From positions 434,001-498,000 of the forward strand of contig NZ_VTTH01000002.1 of NCBI RefSeq assembly GCF_008831265.1: 64,000 nucleotides of DNA, written 5' to 3'. Position 1 is the first letter of the stretch, and every line of letters starts with the position of its first letter. This document shows positions 1 to 8,185 of the stretch, one piece after another. The notes below the pieces were generated by a model. That model saw nothing but the letters and a program-made list of their open reading frames with translations. It did no database searches and was not told where the DNA came from. The position numbers were made by a program, and so were the translations under genes. Origin of the DNA: Lacisediminimonas profundi (lineage in GTDB: Bacteria; Pseudomonadota; Gammaproteobacteria; Burkholderiales; Burkholderiaceae_D).

Positions 1-1542
1 AGCCAGCCGTCGACCATGCTCGAAGTGTTCCTGATGCTGGAGCTGCACCCGGAACTGAAAGGCATGACGGCGCGCACCATGCGATCGCTGTGGCATGCCC
101 GCTTCGGCATCGACCGCAAGTTCCGCGCCGATCCGGTGAACAGGGAGCTGTTCCTGAAGATCCTGCAGGCGCCGCAAGGAATCACCCATGCACTGCGGCG
201 GATGAACCAGCTGTCGGTGCTGGGCCGTTACCTGCCAAATTTCCGCCGCATCATCGGCCAGATGCAGCATGACCTGTTCCACGTCTACACGGTCGACCAG
301 CACATCCTGATGGTGGTGCGCAACATGCGCCGCTTCGCCCTGCCCGAGCATGCGCACGAGTATCCGTTCTGCAGTCAGCTGATGGCGAATTTCAGCCAGC
401 CCTGGCTGCTCTATATCGCCGCGCTGTTCCACGACATCGCCAAGGGGCGCGGCGGTGACCATTCCGAACTGGGGCAGGAGGACGCCCGCAGCTTCTGCCG
501 CGCGCATGGATTGTCGGCGCCCGACACCGAACTGGTCGTGTTCCTGGTCAGGCAGCACCTGTCGATGTCGCAAGTGGCGCAGAAAAAGGACTTGTCGGAT
601 GTCGAAGTGCTGCAGGATTTCGCGAACATGGTGAAGGACGAGCGCCACCTGACCGCGCTCTACCTGTTGACCGTTGCCGATATCCGCGGCACCAGCCCGA
701 AGGTCTGGAACGCCTGGAAGGGCAAGCTGCTGGAAGAGCTGTACCAGAAGACGCTGCGCGTGCTCGGCGGCGAAACCCCGAGCGTCGATCGCGAATTGCG
801 CAACCGGCAGGAAGAAGCGCTGAAGACGCTGCGCCTGTATGGCATGTCGGAGCAGGCGCACGAGCGGCTCTGGGACCAGCTCGACGTGGTCTACTTCCTG
901 CGTCACGACGCTTCCGACATTGCCTGGCAGACCCGCAGCCTGGCGACCAGGGTGGACAGCGATACGCCGGTGGTCAAGTGCCGGCTGGCGCCGATCGGCG
1001 AGGGCTTGCAGGTGACCGTGTATGTCAGGGACCAGCAAGACCTGTTCGCGCGCATCTGCAGCTACTTCGATCGCAAGAATTTCAGCATCCTTGACGCCAA
1101 GATCCACACGACACGGCACGGCTATGCGCTCGACACCTTCCTGGTGACCGAACCGAATTTCGCCAAGAACTATCGCGACATCATCAACCTGATCGAGCAT
1201 GAACTGGCCCAGGCGCTGACCTCGAACGAAGCGTTGCCGCTGCCGCGCAAGGCAAGGCTGTCGCGGCTGTCGCGCAGCTTCCCGGCCACCCCCACGGTCG
1301 ACCTGCGCCCCGACGAACGCGGCCAGTACTACCTGCTATCGGTTTCCGCGAACGACCGCAACGGCCTGCTATACGCGATTGCCAGCGTGCTGGCAAAGTA
1401 CAAGATCAATCTGCACACTGCCAAGATCATGACCCTGGGCGAGCGCGTGGAAGACGTTTTCCTGATCGATGGCCCGACCCTGAACCACGCCCGCAGCCAG
1501 ATCCAGCTGGAGACCGAATTGCTGGATGTGCTGAAGGTCTGA
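1..1542 (+). CDS. glnD: GlnD, PII uridylyltransferase / uridylyl-removing enzyme (5' end outside window)
   Basis: C-terminal 513 residues of the nitrogen sensor that uridylylates PII when glutamine is low and removes UMP when it is high. The frame is open from base 1, so the N-terminal nucleotidyltransferase domain lies outside the window and no start is assigned. Visible parts are the helical linker, an HD hydrolase domain with the metal motif [13 protein letters not shown] (about 145 residues in) that performs deuridylylation, and two C-terminal ACT domains (about residues 335-400 and 440-510) that bind glutamine. The order matches full-length GlnD of about 850-900 residues. The assignment is secure from the HD plus double-ACT layout. 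Confidence 0.96.
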   Translation, partial: SQPSTMLEVFLMLELHPELKGMTARTMRSLWHARFGIDRKFRADPVNRELFLKILQAPQGITHALRRMNQLSVLGRYLPNFRRIIGQMQHDLFHVYTVDQHILMVVRNMRRFALPEHAHEYPFCSQLMANFSQPWLLYIAALFHDIAKGRGGDHSELGQEDARSFCRAHGLSAPDTELVVFLVRQHLSMSQVAQKKDLSDVEVLQDFANMVKDERHLTALYLLTVADIRGTSPKVWNAWKGKLLEELYQKTLRVLGGETPSVDRELRNRQEEALKTLRLYGMSEQAHERLWDQLDVVYFLRHDASDIAWQTRSLATRVDSDTPVVKCRLAPIGEGLQVTVYVRDQQDLFARICSYFDRKNFSILDAKIHTTRHGYALDTFLVTEPNFAKNYRDIINLIEHELAQALTSNEALPLPRKARLSRLSRSFPATPTVDLRPDERGQYYLLSVSANDRNGLLYAIASVLAKYKINLHTAKIMTLGERVEDVFLIDGPTLNHARSQIQLETELLDVLKV

Positions 1543-1613
1543 CGGCCGGCAAGCCACCGTGCCCTGCGCTGCCATGTTTTTCTCCCTCTAACTCGCACCT
1601 CACCCCGCATCAA

Positions 1614-2360
1614 ATGACCGAACCTCTGCGCCTCTCCAAAAGAATGTCCGAACTGGGCCTGTGCTCGCGCCGCGAAGCTGACGAATGGATCGCGCGCGGC
1701 TGGGTGCGCGTGGACGGGGTCGTGGTGTCGGAACTGGGAAGCAAGGTCCTGCCGCACCAGAAGGTCACCGTCACCCGCGAAGCCAGCGTCGAACAGGCGC
1801 AACGGGTCACGGTGCTGCTGCACAAGCCGATGGGCTATGTCAGCGGACAGGCAGAAGATGGCTACCAACCCGCCTTCGTGCTGGTCCGGCCGGAAAACCG
1901 CTGGAGCGAAGACACGGCGCCAATCCGGTTCCACCCCTCGCAACTGAAGAGCCTGGTCCCCGCCGGACGGCTGGATATCGATTCCACCGGCCTGCTGGTG
2001 CTGACCCAGGACGGCCGCATCGCCAAGCAGCTGATCGGCGAAGACACCTCGATCGAGAAGGAATACCTGGTGCGGGTGCAGTACTCACGCCCGGGCCGCC
2101 TGCCGGATGCCGACCTGAAGCGACTCAATCACGGCCTGTCCCTGGATGGCAAGAAGCTGTTGGCGGCAAAGGTCACCTGGCAGAACGACGACCAGTTGCG
2201 CTTCATCCTGCGCGAAGGCAAGAAGCGCCAGATCCGGCGCATGTGCGACATGGTCGGACTGAAAGTGCTGGGCCTGAAGCGTGTTCGCATCGGCCGCGTA
2301 AAGCTGGGCGACCTGCCGCCAGGGAAATGGCGCTATCTGTCGGCGACCGAGAGCTTCTGA
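1614..2360 (+). CDS. Pseudouridine synthase, RsuA/RluB/RluF family
   Basis: 248-residue RNA pseudouridine synthase acting on ribosomal RNA. An N-terminal S4 RNA-binding domain (residues about 6-55, with SRREADEWI and WVRVDG) precedes the catalytic domain. The motif GRLDIDSTGLLVLTQDG (about residues 122-138) carries the catalytic aspartate, and KKRQIRRM is the family's C-terminal signature. The S4 domain, the GRLD form and the length place it in the RsuA/RluB/RluF branch; RluF (23S rRNA U2604) is the closest guess, but substrate cannot be fixed from sequence alone. It starts 71 nt after glnD in the same direction, with no clear terminator between. Confidence 0.9.
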   Translation: MTEPLRLSKRMSELGLCSRREADEWIARGWVRVDGVVVSELGSKVLPHQKVTVTREASVEQAQRVTVLLHKPMGYVSGQAEDGYQPAFVLVRPENRWSEDTAPIRFHPSQLKSLVPAGRLDIDSTGLLVLTQDGRIAKQLIGEDTSIEKEYLVRVQYSRPGRLPDADLKRLNHGLSLDGKKLLAAKVTWQNDDQLRFILREGKKRQIRRMCDMVGLKVLGLKRVRIGRVKLGDLPPGKWRYLSATESF

Positions 2361-2373
2361 ACGCGCTGCAGTC

Positions 2374-2598
2374 CTAGCGGTAGTAACGACCCGGATGACG
2401 GTAGTACCGGTAAGCCGGATAGGCGGGATAAGCCGGATAAGCCGGGTAGGCATAGACCGGCCCCACTACCACCGGCGGCGGCGGGTTGACATAGACACCG
2501 GCGGAGATGCCGACTTCCGGCGGATAGGCCGGCACCACTGCGCATCCGGCCATCAGGGCCGACAGCGCAAGCAATCCACCTGCCATTAAAATTTTCAC
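2374..2598 (-). CDS. Small exported lipoprotein with PAY repeats
   Basis: Predicted 74-residue lipoprotein. A GTG start at 2598 is preferred because AAAGG lies at a suitable distance upstream; in-frame codons further up give no signal peptide. Residues 1-16 form a lipoprotein signal ending in the lipobox LMAGC, so the mature protein should begin with a lipidated Cys. The rest is low complexity, rich in Pro, Tyr and Val, with four tandem Pro-Ala-Tyr triplets followed by a basic Tyr/Arg tail. The triplets come from 9-bp near-repeats in the DNA around 2410-2450. Function is unknown; similar short YYR-tailed lipoproteins are common in Burkholderiales. It converges on the pseudouridine synthase gene. 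Confidence 0.7.
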   Translation of the reverse strand: MKILMAGGLLALSALMAGCAVVPAYPPEVGISAGVYVNPPPPVVVGPVYAYPAYPAYPAYPAYRYYRHPGRYYR

Positions 2599-2750
2599 GA
2601 TGAGCCTTTCAAGGAAACCTGAGGCATCATCCGCCGGCAAGCCAGTCAATGCTGTGACGATTTGTAAAGGGTGTGCCAGGGCGCCGACAAGCGGGGACGT
2701 TCGAGACCTTCCGCTGCATCGCGCTTAGCGCGATGCGACTATCTGCTTCT

Positions 2751-3887
2751 TCAATCCACCCCGGCCGGCATTACCGAATGCAGCATCGCCTGCAACACCG
2801 CGGCGCCCAGGGCCGCGCTGCGCGCACCGTTCCAGCCCACCTCCGGATCCGGCAAGGCAGCGTTATCCTTGAACGGCATCTCCAGCGTCAGCGACACGCA
2901 TCCGAATGCATGGCCGACATACTTCGAGGCCAATGCCAGCATCTCTTCCCGATACTTCCCCGACGGGTAGCCATGGACCTTCTGGAAGTCCGGGCTCGCA
3001 TCGCAAAAACGATCGATGAATGCCTGCTGCGCCCTCGCCTGCTGTGCGGTGAAGCCGTCGAGCATTTCACAACCGGCCGTGAACACATACGGCAAGCCCT
3101 CATCGCCATGCACGTCGAGGAACAAGTCACACCCGGTCTGGTGGATCTTGTTGCGCACGCATAGCACTTCCGGGCTGCGCTCGGCCGACGGCGTCATCCA
3201 TTCCCGGTTCAGGTTGGCCCCCGCTGCATTCGTGCGCAGGTTGCCAAGGACCGAGCCGTCCGGATTCATGTTCGGCACCACATATAGCACCGCATGTTCA
3301 AGCAAGCGCGCCGCGACCGGATTGGCGCGCTCGGTCAGCGCATTCAGCATGCCATCGACGAACCATTCCGCCATCGATTCACCGGGATGCTGGCGCGCGA
3401 TGACCCAGATTTTCTTTTCCTTGGTGGTATCGCCGACCACCACCATGTCGATGTCGCGCCCCTCCAGCGTCACGCCGAGATTTTCCAAGCGCGCACGCGG
3501 CGAATTCGACATGCGGCCCAGCAGGTCCAGGTGCCGTTCCCACGAGTATGGTTCGAAATACGCGTAGTAGACGACATCCGCCGTCGGCGTGTGCTGCACC
3601 GTCAGCACCTGTCCATCGTAAGTGGTCGGAACGCGATACCAGCGCTGCCGGTCCGTGCTGGCAACAACCTGATAGCCAGGCCAGCCGTCCGGATAAGTCG
3701 CCTTGCCCGCATTCAGGAAACGCAGCACCGTGTGCTGGCCACGCACGCCCTCGACACGGAAATAAAACCACTGGGAAAAATCGGCCTTGCTGTCGCGCCG
3801 GATGTTCAGGCGAATGTCATTTGCGGATTGTGCGAGGACGACTTCAATCGCGCCCGCGTCGAACTGGCTGCTGATTCTGATGGTCAT
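2751..3887 (-). CDS. M14-family zinc carboxypeptidase, cytosolic CCP-like
   Basis: 378-residue metallocarboxypeptidase resembling the cytosolic carboxypeptidase (CCP/AGBL) branch of M14. It has an N-terminal beta-rich domain (about 1-125) typical of that branch, then the peptidase domain. The zinc ligands are visible as HPGE (His167, Glu170) and DVHGDE (His260), substrate-binding Asn/Arg as LNREW (about 226-230), and the catalytic Glu in TLEMPF (Glu336). There is no signal peptide, so it should be cytosolic; natural substrates of bacterial members are poorly known. The ATG at 3887 has no good Shine-Dalgarno sequence. It is transcribed away from tRNA-Pro. Confidence 0.88.
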   Translation of the reverse strand: MTIRISSQFDAGAIEVVLAQSANDIRLNIRRDSKADFSQWFYFRVEGVRGQHTVLRFLNAGKATYPDGWPGYQVVASTDRQRWYRVPTTYDGQVLTVQHTPTADVVYYAYFEPYSWERHLDLLGRMSNSPRARLENLGVTLEGRDIDMVVVGDTTKEKKIWVIARQHPGESMAEWFVDGMLNALTERANPVAARLLEHAVLYVVPNMNPDGSVLGNLRTNAAGANLNREWMTPSAERSPEVLCVRNKIHQTGCDLFLDVHGDEGLPYVFTAGCEMLDGFTAQQARAQQAFIDRFCDASPDFQKVHGYPSGKYREEMLALASKYVGHAFGCVSLTLEMPFKDNAALPDPEVGWNGARSAALGAAVLQAMLHSVMPAGVD

Positions 3888-3955
3888 GAAAAAAGTTGAA
3901 TAGCTGGGGAGGAAAAATCTGTCGGATCAGCATACGCCAATCCATATTGCTCTGC

Positions 3956-3961
3956 TATAAT
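3956..3961 (+). promoter_or_regulatory. -10 element of the tRNA-Pro promoter
   Basis: A perfect TATAAT lies 12 nt upstream of the tRNA 5' end and is followed by a G/C-rich stretch (TCGGGCC), as is usual for stable-RNA promoters under stringent control. No convincing -35 hexamer is seen at the expected spacing. Confidence 0.6.
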
Positions 3962-3973
3962 TCGGGCCTCAGT

Positions 3974-4050
3974 CGGGGCGTGGCGCAGCCTGGTAGCGCA
4001 CTTGCATGGGGTGCAAGGGGTCGCGAGTTCGAATCCCGCCGCCCCGACCA
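3974..4050 (+). tRNA. tRNA-Pro(GGG)
   Basis: 77-nt cloverleaf. The 7-bp acceptor stem pairs CGGGGCG with CGCCCCG, followed by discriminator A and an encoded CCA. The anticodon stem CTTGC/GCAAG encloses loop ATGGGGT, giving anticodon GGG, which reads CCC (Pro). The T-loop GTTCGAATC is canonical. It is followed directly by a hairpin terminator. The 3' 38 nt, from the anticodon stem to CCA, recur with three mismatches at 6059-6096. Confidence 0.97.
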
Positions 4051-4058
4051 ACAGAATC

Positions 4059-4099
4059 AAAGGGTTGCAGATCACAAGTCTGCAGCCCTTTATCTTTTT
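4059..4099 (+). terminator. Terminator after tRNA-Pro
   Basis: Stem of AAAGGGTTGCAGA pairing with TCTGCAGCCCTTT (one G-T pair) and a 7-nt loop, followed by ATCTTTTT. It begins eight bases after the tRNA CCA. The same hairpin is present in the second repeat copy at 6105-6139. Confidence 0.85.
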
Positions 4100-4124
4100 C
4101 GCTCCGCGGCGCACCACACCTGCC

Positions 4125-4453
4125 CTACTTTTTCCCCTGCATCTTGGTCGACAAACCATCGGCCCGCCTGCGCTGCTTCATCGCCCCGATAAACCCCTCG
4201 ATCAATGTCTTGATCAGCGCATTGGCGACCTTCGGCAATCCCGACTTGTAGACCCACTTGCGCATGCCCAGGTAAAAGATGCTGGCGTGCAGTGCCCAGA
4301 CCAGTTCGACATCCATCTCGGGGTCGTCGGCATCGGCTGGTTCTGCGAGTTGATACGCATGGCGCACCTCTTCCGCCACGGTCTTGAAGATCCGCTCGCG
4401 CAGCAATTCAAACAGCCGGTTTTTGATGCCCTCCTGCTTCAGGCTGGCAAAGA
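4125..4453 (-). pseudogene. Truncated tetR-family 3' fragment
   Basis: This reads as the last 109 or so residues of a TetR regulator, nearly identical to the C-terminal ligand-binding domain of the intact gene at 6168-6857. The N-terminal helix-turn-helix is missing: similarity ends at 4453 and the reading frame runs into unrelated DNA. No DNA-binding domain remains, so it cannot act as a repressor; at most it could give a dimerisation fragment. It lies in direct repeat copy 1 and is a remnant of the duplication or insertion event. Confidence 0.85.
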
Positions 4454-4478
4454 GCCTGTTGAACGGCCGGCAACAAAG

Positions 4479-4499
4479 TACAGCAGCCTCAGTGCTGTA
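4479..4499. promoter_or_regulatory. Inverted repeat upstream of the FAD-linked oxidase gene
   Basis: Perfect 7-bp arms TACAGCA and TGCTGTA separated by 7 nt. It sits in the 163-bp space between the repeat end and the oxidase gene; a 10-bp palindrome TTCGTACGAA follows at 4544-4553. Either could be an operator. No clear -35/-10 pair was found. Confidence 0.35.
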
Positions 4500-4616
4500 A
4501 GTTGGCTAAAAATCAAACTTGAACAGTGAATTCGCCCCCAATGTTCGTACGAAAGGAATAAAACCCGTACTGTTCATAACAGCGGGCTCTAACACCCAGA
4601 ACCCACTGGAAAAATA

Positions 4617-6035
4617 ATGAGTGCAATCAAGGTTCGTTCGCTACATGGCGAAATTGTTGATCTCAGCAGCCAGGCCGTGGACAACTTGCAAGCAAAGGTT
4701 CGCGGCCAAATAATTACGCCGAGCAGCGCCAACTATGACGAGTTGCGTGAGATATGGAATGCGATGATTGATCGCCGTCCGGCTCTGATTGTGCGCTGTA
4801 GTGGTGCGGCTGATGTGATGCAGGCAGTAAGGTTTGCCAGGCAGCATCAGCTGCTCACATCCGTCCGTGGAGCGGGTCATAACATCGCCGGCAAGTCCCT
4901 TCACGACGGTGCATTACTTATCGACCTTGGCGCCATGAACACTGTCTGGGTCGATCCTGAAGCAAAAATCGCTGTGGCCGGCCCCGGCGCTATGCTTGGG
5001 GATGTGGATCATGAGACCCAGGCCTATGGCTTGGCGGTTCCTACCGGAATCAATTCCACGACGGGTATTGCGGGCCTGACCCTGGGTGGTGGATTTGGCT
5101 GGACCAGTCGCTCGTTAGGGCTGACAGCTGACAATCTCATTGCGGCTGAGGTGGTCACCGCCGAGGGGGAACAAATTCGCTGTGATGAAAATAGCCACCC
5201 AGATCTATTCTGGGCCATTCGCGGAGGGGGCGGGAATTTCGGTGTTGTGACCTCGTTCAAGTTCAAATTGCACACTGTCGGTCCAGAAGTCATGTCCGGC
5301 CCGATTGTGTTTCCATTTGACCAGGCTAGCTCCGTATTGCATAAATACCGCGAGTTCTGCGCCAGTTGCCCTGAGGAACTGACTGTATGGGCGGTCATGC
5401 GTGATGCACCGCCGCTTCCTTTTCTCCCTCCAGAAGTGCACGGCACTAAAGTGTTGATTCTTCCAGCGCTATACAACGGCCCGTTGAACGCGGGGAAAAA
5501 GGCGTTGGCCGCTCTCAAAAAGTTGGGGCAACCCATTGGTGATGGCTTCGGGGCGTATCCCTACACCGGCTTCCAGCAAGCTTTCGACCCATTGCTTACC
5601 CCCGGCGCGCGCAACTACTGGAAGTCACACAATTTCACTGAACTGAGTGACGAGTTAATTGGCAAGCTGATCGATTACGCAAGCAAGCTTCCCAGCGCGC
5701 AGTCAGAGATTTTCATAGCGCAAATGGGAGGGGCAACCAATCGAATTTCACCTGATGCCACCGCCTATCCACATCGTGATGTCGAGTTCATCATGAACGT
5801 TCACACCCGCTGGGACACTGCCGATCAGGATAATGCCTGCGTGAGTTGGGCACGCGAGTTCTACGCTGCCACCGAACCCTTTGCCACCGGGGGTGTTTAC
5901 GTAAATTTCATCAGTGAAGGTGACGACTCGGTTCGGAGTGCATACGGCAACAACTATGACCGGCTGTCCCGGGTGAAATCCAAATACGATCCCGATAATT
6001 TCTTCCGCCTTAATCAGAATGTCAGGCCAGACTGA
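4617..6035 (+). CDS. FAD-linked oxidase, berberine-bridge-enzyme type (PCMH + BBE domains)
   Basis: 472-residue flavoprotein oxidase. The FAD-binding PCMH domain spans about residues 50-225 and a BBE domain closes the C-terminus with YGNNYDRL and KYDPDNFFRLNQN. His88 in RGAGHN is the expected 8-alpha histidyl attachment residue. The Cys that makes the second flavin bond in bicovalent members is replaced by Asn146 (PTGINSTTG), so a monocovalent flavin is expected, as in 6-hydroxynicotine oxidase. There is no signal peptide. Substrate is unknown. Codon use is visibly less GC-rich than in all neighbours, with many A/T third positions, and the gene is bracketed by direct repeats, both signs of acquisition. 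Confidence 0.9.
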   Translation: MSAIKVRSLHGEIVDLSSQAVDNLQAKVRGQIITPSSANYDELREIWNAMIDRRPALIVRCSGAADVMQAVRFARQHQLLTSVRGAGHNIAGKSLHDGALLIDLGAMNTVWVDPEAKIAVAGPGAMLGDVDHETQAYGLAVPTGINSTTGIAGLTLGGGFGWTSRSLGLTADNLIAAEVVTAEGEQIRCDENSHPDLFWAIRGGGGNFGVVTSFKFKLHTVGPEVMSGPIVFPFDQASSVLHKYREFCASCPEELTVWAVMRDAPPLPFLPPEVHGTKVLILPALYNGPLNAGKKALAALKKLGQPIGDGFGAYPYTGFQQAFDPLLTPGARNYWKSHNFTELSDELIGKLIDYASKLPSAQSEIFIAQMGGATNRISPDATAYPHRDVEFIMNVHTRWDTADQDNACVSWAREFYAATEPFATGGVYVNFISEGDDSVRSAYGNNYDRLSRVKSKYDPDNFFRLNQNVRPD

Positions 6036-6058
6036 GCAGTACGCTCTGAATTGCCCTG

Positions 6059-6096
6059 GCAAGGGTTAGCTAGTTCGAATCCCGCCGCCCCGACCA
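6059..6096 (+). repeat. Duplicated 3' end of tRNA-Pro (att-like remnant)
   Basis: 38 nt matching tRNA-Pro positions 4013-4050 (anticodon-stem 3' half to CCA) with three mismatches. No 5' half is present, so it is not a tRNA gene. Duplicated tRNA 3' ends are the classic scar of site-specific integration. Here the homology continues past CCA into the larger direct repeat. Confidence 0.85.
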
Positions 6097-6496
6097 ACAG
6101 AATCAAAGGGTTGCAGATCACAAGCCTGCAGCCCTTTTTCTGCAATTCTCCACGCACCAGCCCTACCCTACTTTTTCCCCTGCTCGTTCGTGGCCAAACC
6201 ATCGGCCCGCCTACGCTGCTTCATCGCCCCGATGAACCCCTCGATCAATGTCTCGATCAGCGCATTGACGTCCTTCGGCAATCCGGACTTGTAGACCCAC
6301 TTGCGCATGCCCAGGTAAAAGATGCTGGCGTGCAGTGCCCAGACCAATTCGACGTCCATCTCGGCGTCGTCGGCATCGGCAGGTTCGGCGAGTTGGTAGG
6401 CATGCCGCACCTCTTCCGCCACGGTCTTGAAGATCCGCTCGCGCAGCAGTTCAAACAGCCGGTTGTTGATGCCCTCTTGCTTCAGGCCGGCAAAGA
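6072..6496. repeat. Direct repeat copy 2
   Basis: Partner of 4026-4453. It contains the tRNA-Pro 3' end fragment, the terminator hairpin and the 3' part of the intact tetR gene. Because the intact tetR runs through its right boundary, this copy probably represents the original downstream sequence, and copy 1 the incoming or duplicated one. Confidence 0.9.
6105..6139 (+). terminator. Terminator hairpin, second copy
   Basis: AAAGGGTTGCAG pairs with CTGCAGCCCTTT (one G-T pair), then a short T run. It would end transcripts from the FAD-linked oxidase gene and lies between it and the convergent tetR. Confidence 0.7.
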
Positions 6497-6857
6497 TCAG
6501 GATGCGCACCCAGTCCTTCTTGAGCATGCTCTTGGCGTAGTCGAGGTAATAGCGCTTGAGCCGCGCTTCGATCGGCACGGTCCGGTCTCGTAACTGCTGT
6601 TCCCATAGCGGATTCCAGCGCGCTACGTACACTTCCTGGTAGACCCGGTCCACCAGGGCCTGCTTGTTCGGAAAGTACTTGTAGAGCAGCGACTGGGTTA
6701 CACCTATGTGGCGGGCAAGGTCGCGCGTGCCGCACTCGAACCCGTGCTGCGAGAAGTATTCGATGGCCTTCTGGACGATCAATTGCTCGCGTTTGGAGAT
6801 GTCCATCCGGGGTGCGCGCGGCTTGCGTACGGCTGTCGTTGTTTGATCTGTCGTCAT
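6168..6857 (-). CDS. TetR-family transcriptional repressor
   Basis: 229-residue regulator. After a basic N-terminal tail, the helix-turn-helix occupies about residues 20-65 (GTRDLARHIGVTQSLLYKYF), followed by an all-helical ligand and dimerisation domain. The ATG at 6857 is chosen because it gives a normal TetR length; a TTG at 6929 would add 24 residues without domain content. It is divergent from the luciferase-like monooxygenase gene. A perfect palindrome lies on that gene's promoter (6973-6998), which makes repression of the monooxygenase the natural model. The ligand is unknown, probably the substrate of the monooxygenase or a related compound. Confidence 0.88.
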   Translation of the reverse strand: MTTDQTTTAVRKPRAPRMDISKREQLIVQKAIEYFSQHGFECGTRDLARHIGVTQSLLYKYFPNKQALVDRVYQEVYVARWNPLWEQQLRDRTVPIEARLKRYYLDYAKSMLKKDWVRILIFAGLKQEGINNRLFELLRERIFKTVAEEVRHAYQLAEPADADDAEMDVELVWALHASIFYLGMRKWVYKSGLPKDVNALIETLIEGFIGAMKQRRRADGLATNEQGKK

Positions 6858-6950
6858 GAGAAAGCGGGTGTTTCGTAGCGCCGGCAATGGGTACGGTTCG
6901 AATTGCGGAATTGTAACGCTGCCATGCAACGCTGCCCTTCAAGGCAGGAC

Positions 6951-6979
6951 TTGCAAAAGGAAAACCGTCAACTTATAGT
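6951..6979 (+). promoter_or_regulatory. Sigma-70 promoter of the luciferase-like monooxygenase gene
   Basis: TTGCAA (6951-6956) and TATAGT (6974-6979) are separated by exactly 17 nt. The -10 hexamer lies inside the left arm of the palindromic operator, so repressor binding would directly exclude RNA polymerase. Confidence 0.75.
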
Positions 6980-6998
6980 GATCACCTGATCACTATAA
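6973..6998. promoter_or_regulatory. Perfect palindromic operator, probable TetR binding site
   Basis: Two perfect 12-bp arms, TTATAGTGATCA and TGATCACTATAA, with a CC spacer. Its position over the -10 element, next to the divergent tetR, and its length fit a TetR-family operator. Confidence 0.8.
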
Positions 6999-7012
6999 CT
7001 CGGAGACCTTTG

Positions 7013-8104
7013 ATGAAGTTGGGAATGTTCATGATGCCCTTGCATCCACCGGGCCGACGCCTTTCTGACACCCTGAAAGAAGACCGGGAGGCGATCCTGC
7101 TTGCCGACCGCCTGGGCTACAGCGAGGCTTTCGTCGGCGAGCACGTGTCGGATGTGGCTGAACCCATTTCGTCGTGCGTCGCCTTTCTCGCCAGCCTCGC
7201 CTACGAGACCACGCAGATCCGGCTCGGCACCGGCACGGTGAACCTGCCCAACAACCATCCGGCAATGGTCGCCGCGCAAGTGGCGATGCTGGACCACATG
7301 TGCGAGGGGCGATTGATCTTTGGCATCAGCCCGGGCGGGCTGATGTCCGATGTCGAGTTGTTCGGCAACCTCGACCGCGACCGGACCGAAATGCTGGTCG
7401 AGTCGATGGACATGATTCTCGACATCTGGACCAAGGAGGCGCCGTACGAACTCAAGGGCAAGTACTGGAGCGTGAGCACCGCGAAGACCGGCATTCCCGA
7501 GATCGGCCAGGGCAAGATCGTCAAGCCGTTCCAACAACCCTTTCCGCCGGTGGTGGTGACCGCGGTCGCTCCCTTCTCCAAGGGCGTGACCGAGGCAGCC
7601 AAGCGCGGCTGGCAGCCGATCTCGGCCAACTTCCTGCTACCCAAGTGGGTCGCCAGCCACTGGCCGAAATATGTAGAGGGACGGCAGGCGGTTGGCCAGG
7701 AAGCGCATCCGCGTGAATGGCGGGTCGCCAAGAGCATCTTCGTGGCCGACAATGACCGCGATGCCCGCGAATACGGCAAGGGCCCGAATGGTCCCTATGC
7801 GTTTTACTTCAAGCAATTGATGCGCAAGCTGATCGTCGGCGGCGGACGCTCGAACCTGTTCAAGCCGGACCAGGACATGCCGGATTCGGCGGTCACGCTC
7901 GAGTATGCGCTGGACCAGCTGGTCATCGCCGGCACCGTCAATGACGTGGTGGACCAGCTGCTCGCCTTTCGCGATCAGATCGGTGATTTCGGCACGCTGC
8001 TGTACGCCTGCCACGACTGGATCGATCCGGCGTTGGGCAAGCGGTCCATGGAGCTGATGGCGACCGAGGTGCTGCCTCGGGTGAACCAGGCATTGGGGCG
8101 CTGA
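7013..8104 (+). CDS. LLM-class flavin-dependent monooxygenase (luciferase-like)
   Basis: 363-residue bacterial-luciferase-family TIM-barrel enzyme that would use reduced FMN from a partner reductase to oxygenate a small organic substrate. The N-terminus MKLGMFMMPLHPP, the segment IRLGTGTVNLPNNHP (about 63-85) and HMCEGRLIFGISPG (about 93-107) are typical of the alkanal/limonene-type monooxygenase branch. ATG 7013 follows GGAG by 7 nt. No dedicated flavin reductase is adjacent, so reduced flavin must come from elsewhere. The gene is monocistronic, driven by the promoter at 6951-6979 and overlapped by the TetR operator. The substrate is not predictable. Confidence 0.88.
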   Translation: MKLGMFMMPLHPPGRRLSDTLKEDREAILLADRLGYSEAFVGEHVSDVAEPISSCVAFLASLAYETTQIRLGTGTVNLPNNHPAMVAAQVAMLDHMCEGRLIFGISPGGLMSDVELFGNLDRDRTEMLVESMDMILDIWTKEAPYELKGKYWSVSTAKTGIPEIGQGKIVKPFQQPFPPVVVTAVAPFSKGVTEAAKRGWQPISANFLLPKWVASHWPKYVEGRQAVGQEAHPREWRVAKSIFVADNDRDAREYGKGPNGPYAFYFKQLMRKLIVGGGRSNLFKPDQDMPDSAVTLEYALDQLVIAGTVNDVVDQLLAFRDQIGDFGTLLYACHDWIDPALGKRSMELMATEVLPRVNQALGR

Positions 8105-8185
8105 ATAGCGGGCTTATGAAGAAGGCTGGCCGGTGGTTTGCACGCGATCCGGCTAGCCCCGCTTGCAGCTGATCCTGCACGGCTG

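Larger units (their letters stand above)
4026..4453. repeat. Direct repeat copy 1: tRNA-Pro 3' end + terminator + tetR 3' end
   Basis: This segment is repeated in the same orientation at 6072-6496. It holds the end of tRNA-Pro, the terminator hairpin and a tetR 3' fragment. The copies are diverged: the encoded TetR tails differ at about seven of roughly 92 residues, and the intervening spacer is less similar. Homology stops abruptly after GGCAAAGA in both copies. The repeats flank the FAD-linked oxidase gene. Confidence 0.9.

Noticed and set aside
4051-6058. Integrase, transposase or IS ends for the tRNA-Pro island
   Set aside because: No recombinase gene and no terminal inverted repeats were found. 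Only the oxidase gene and the truncated tetR lie between the repeat copies.
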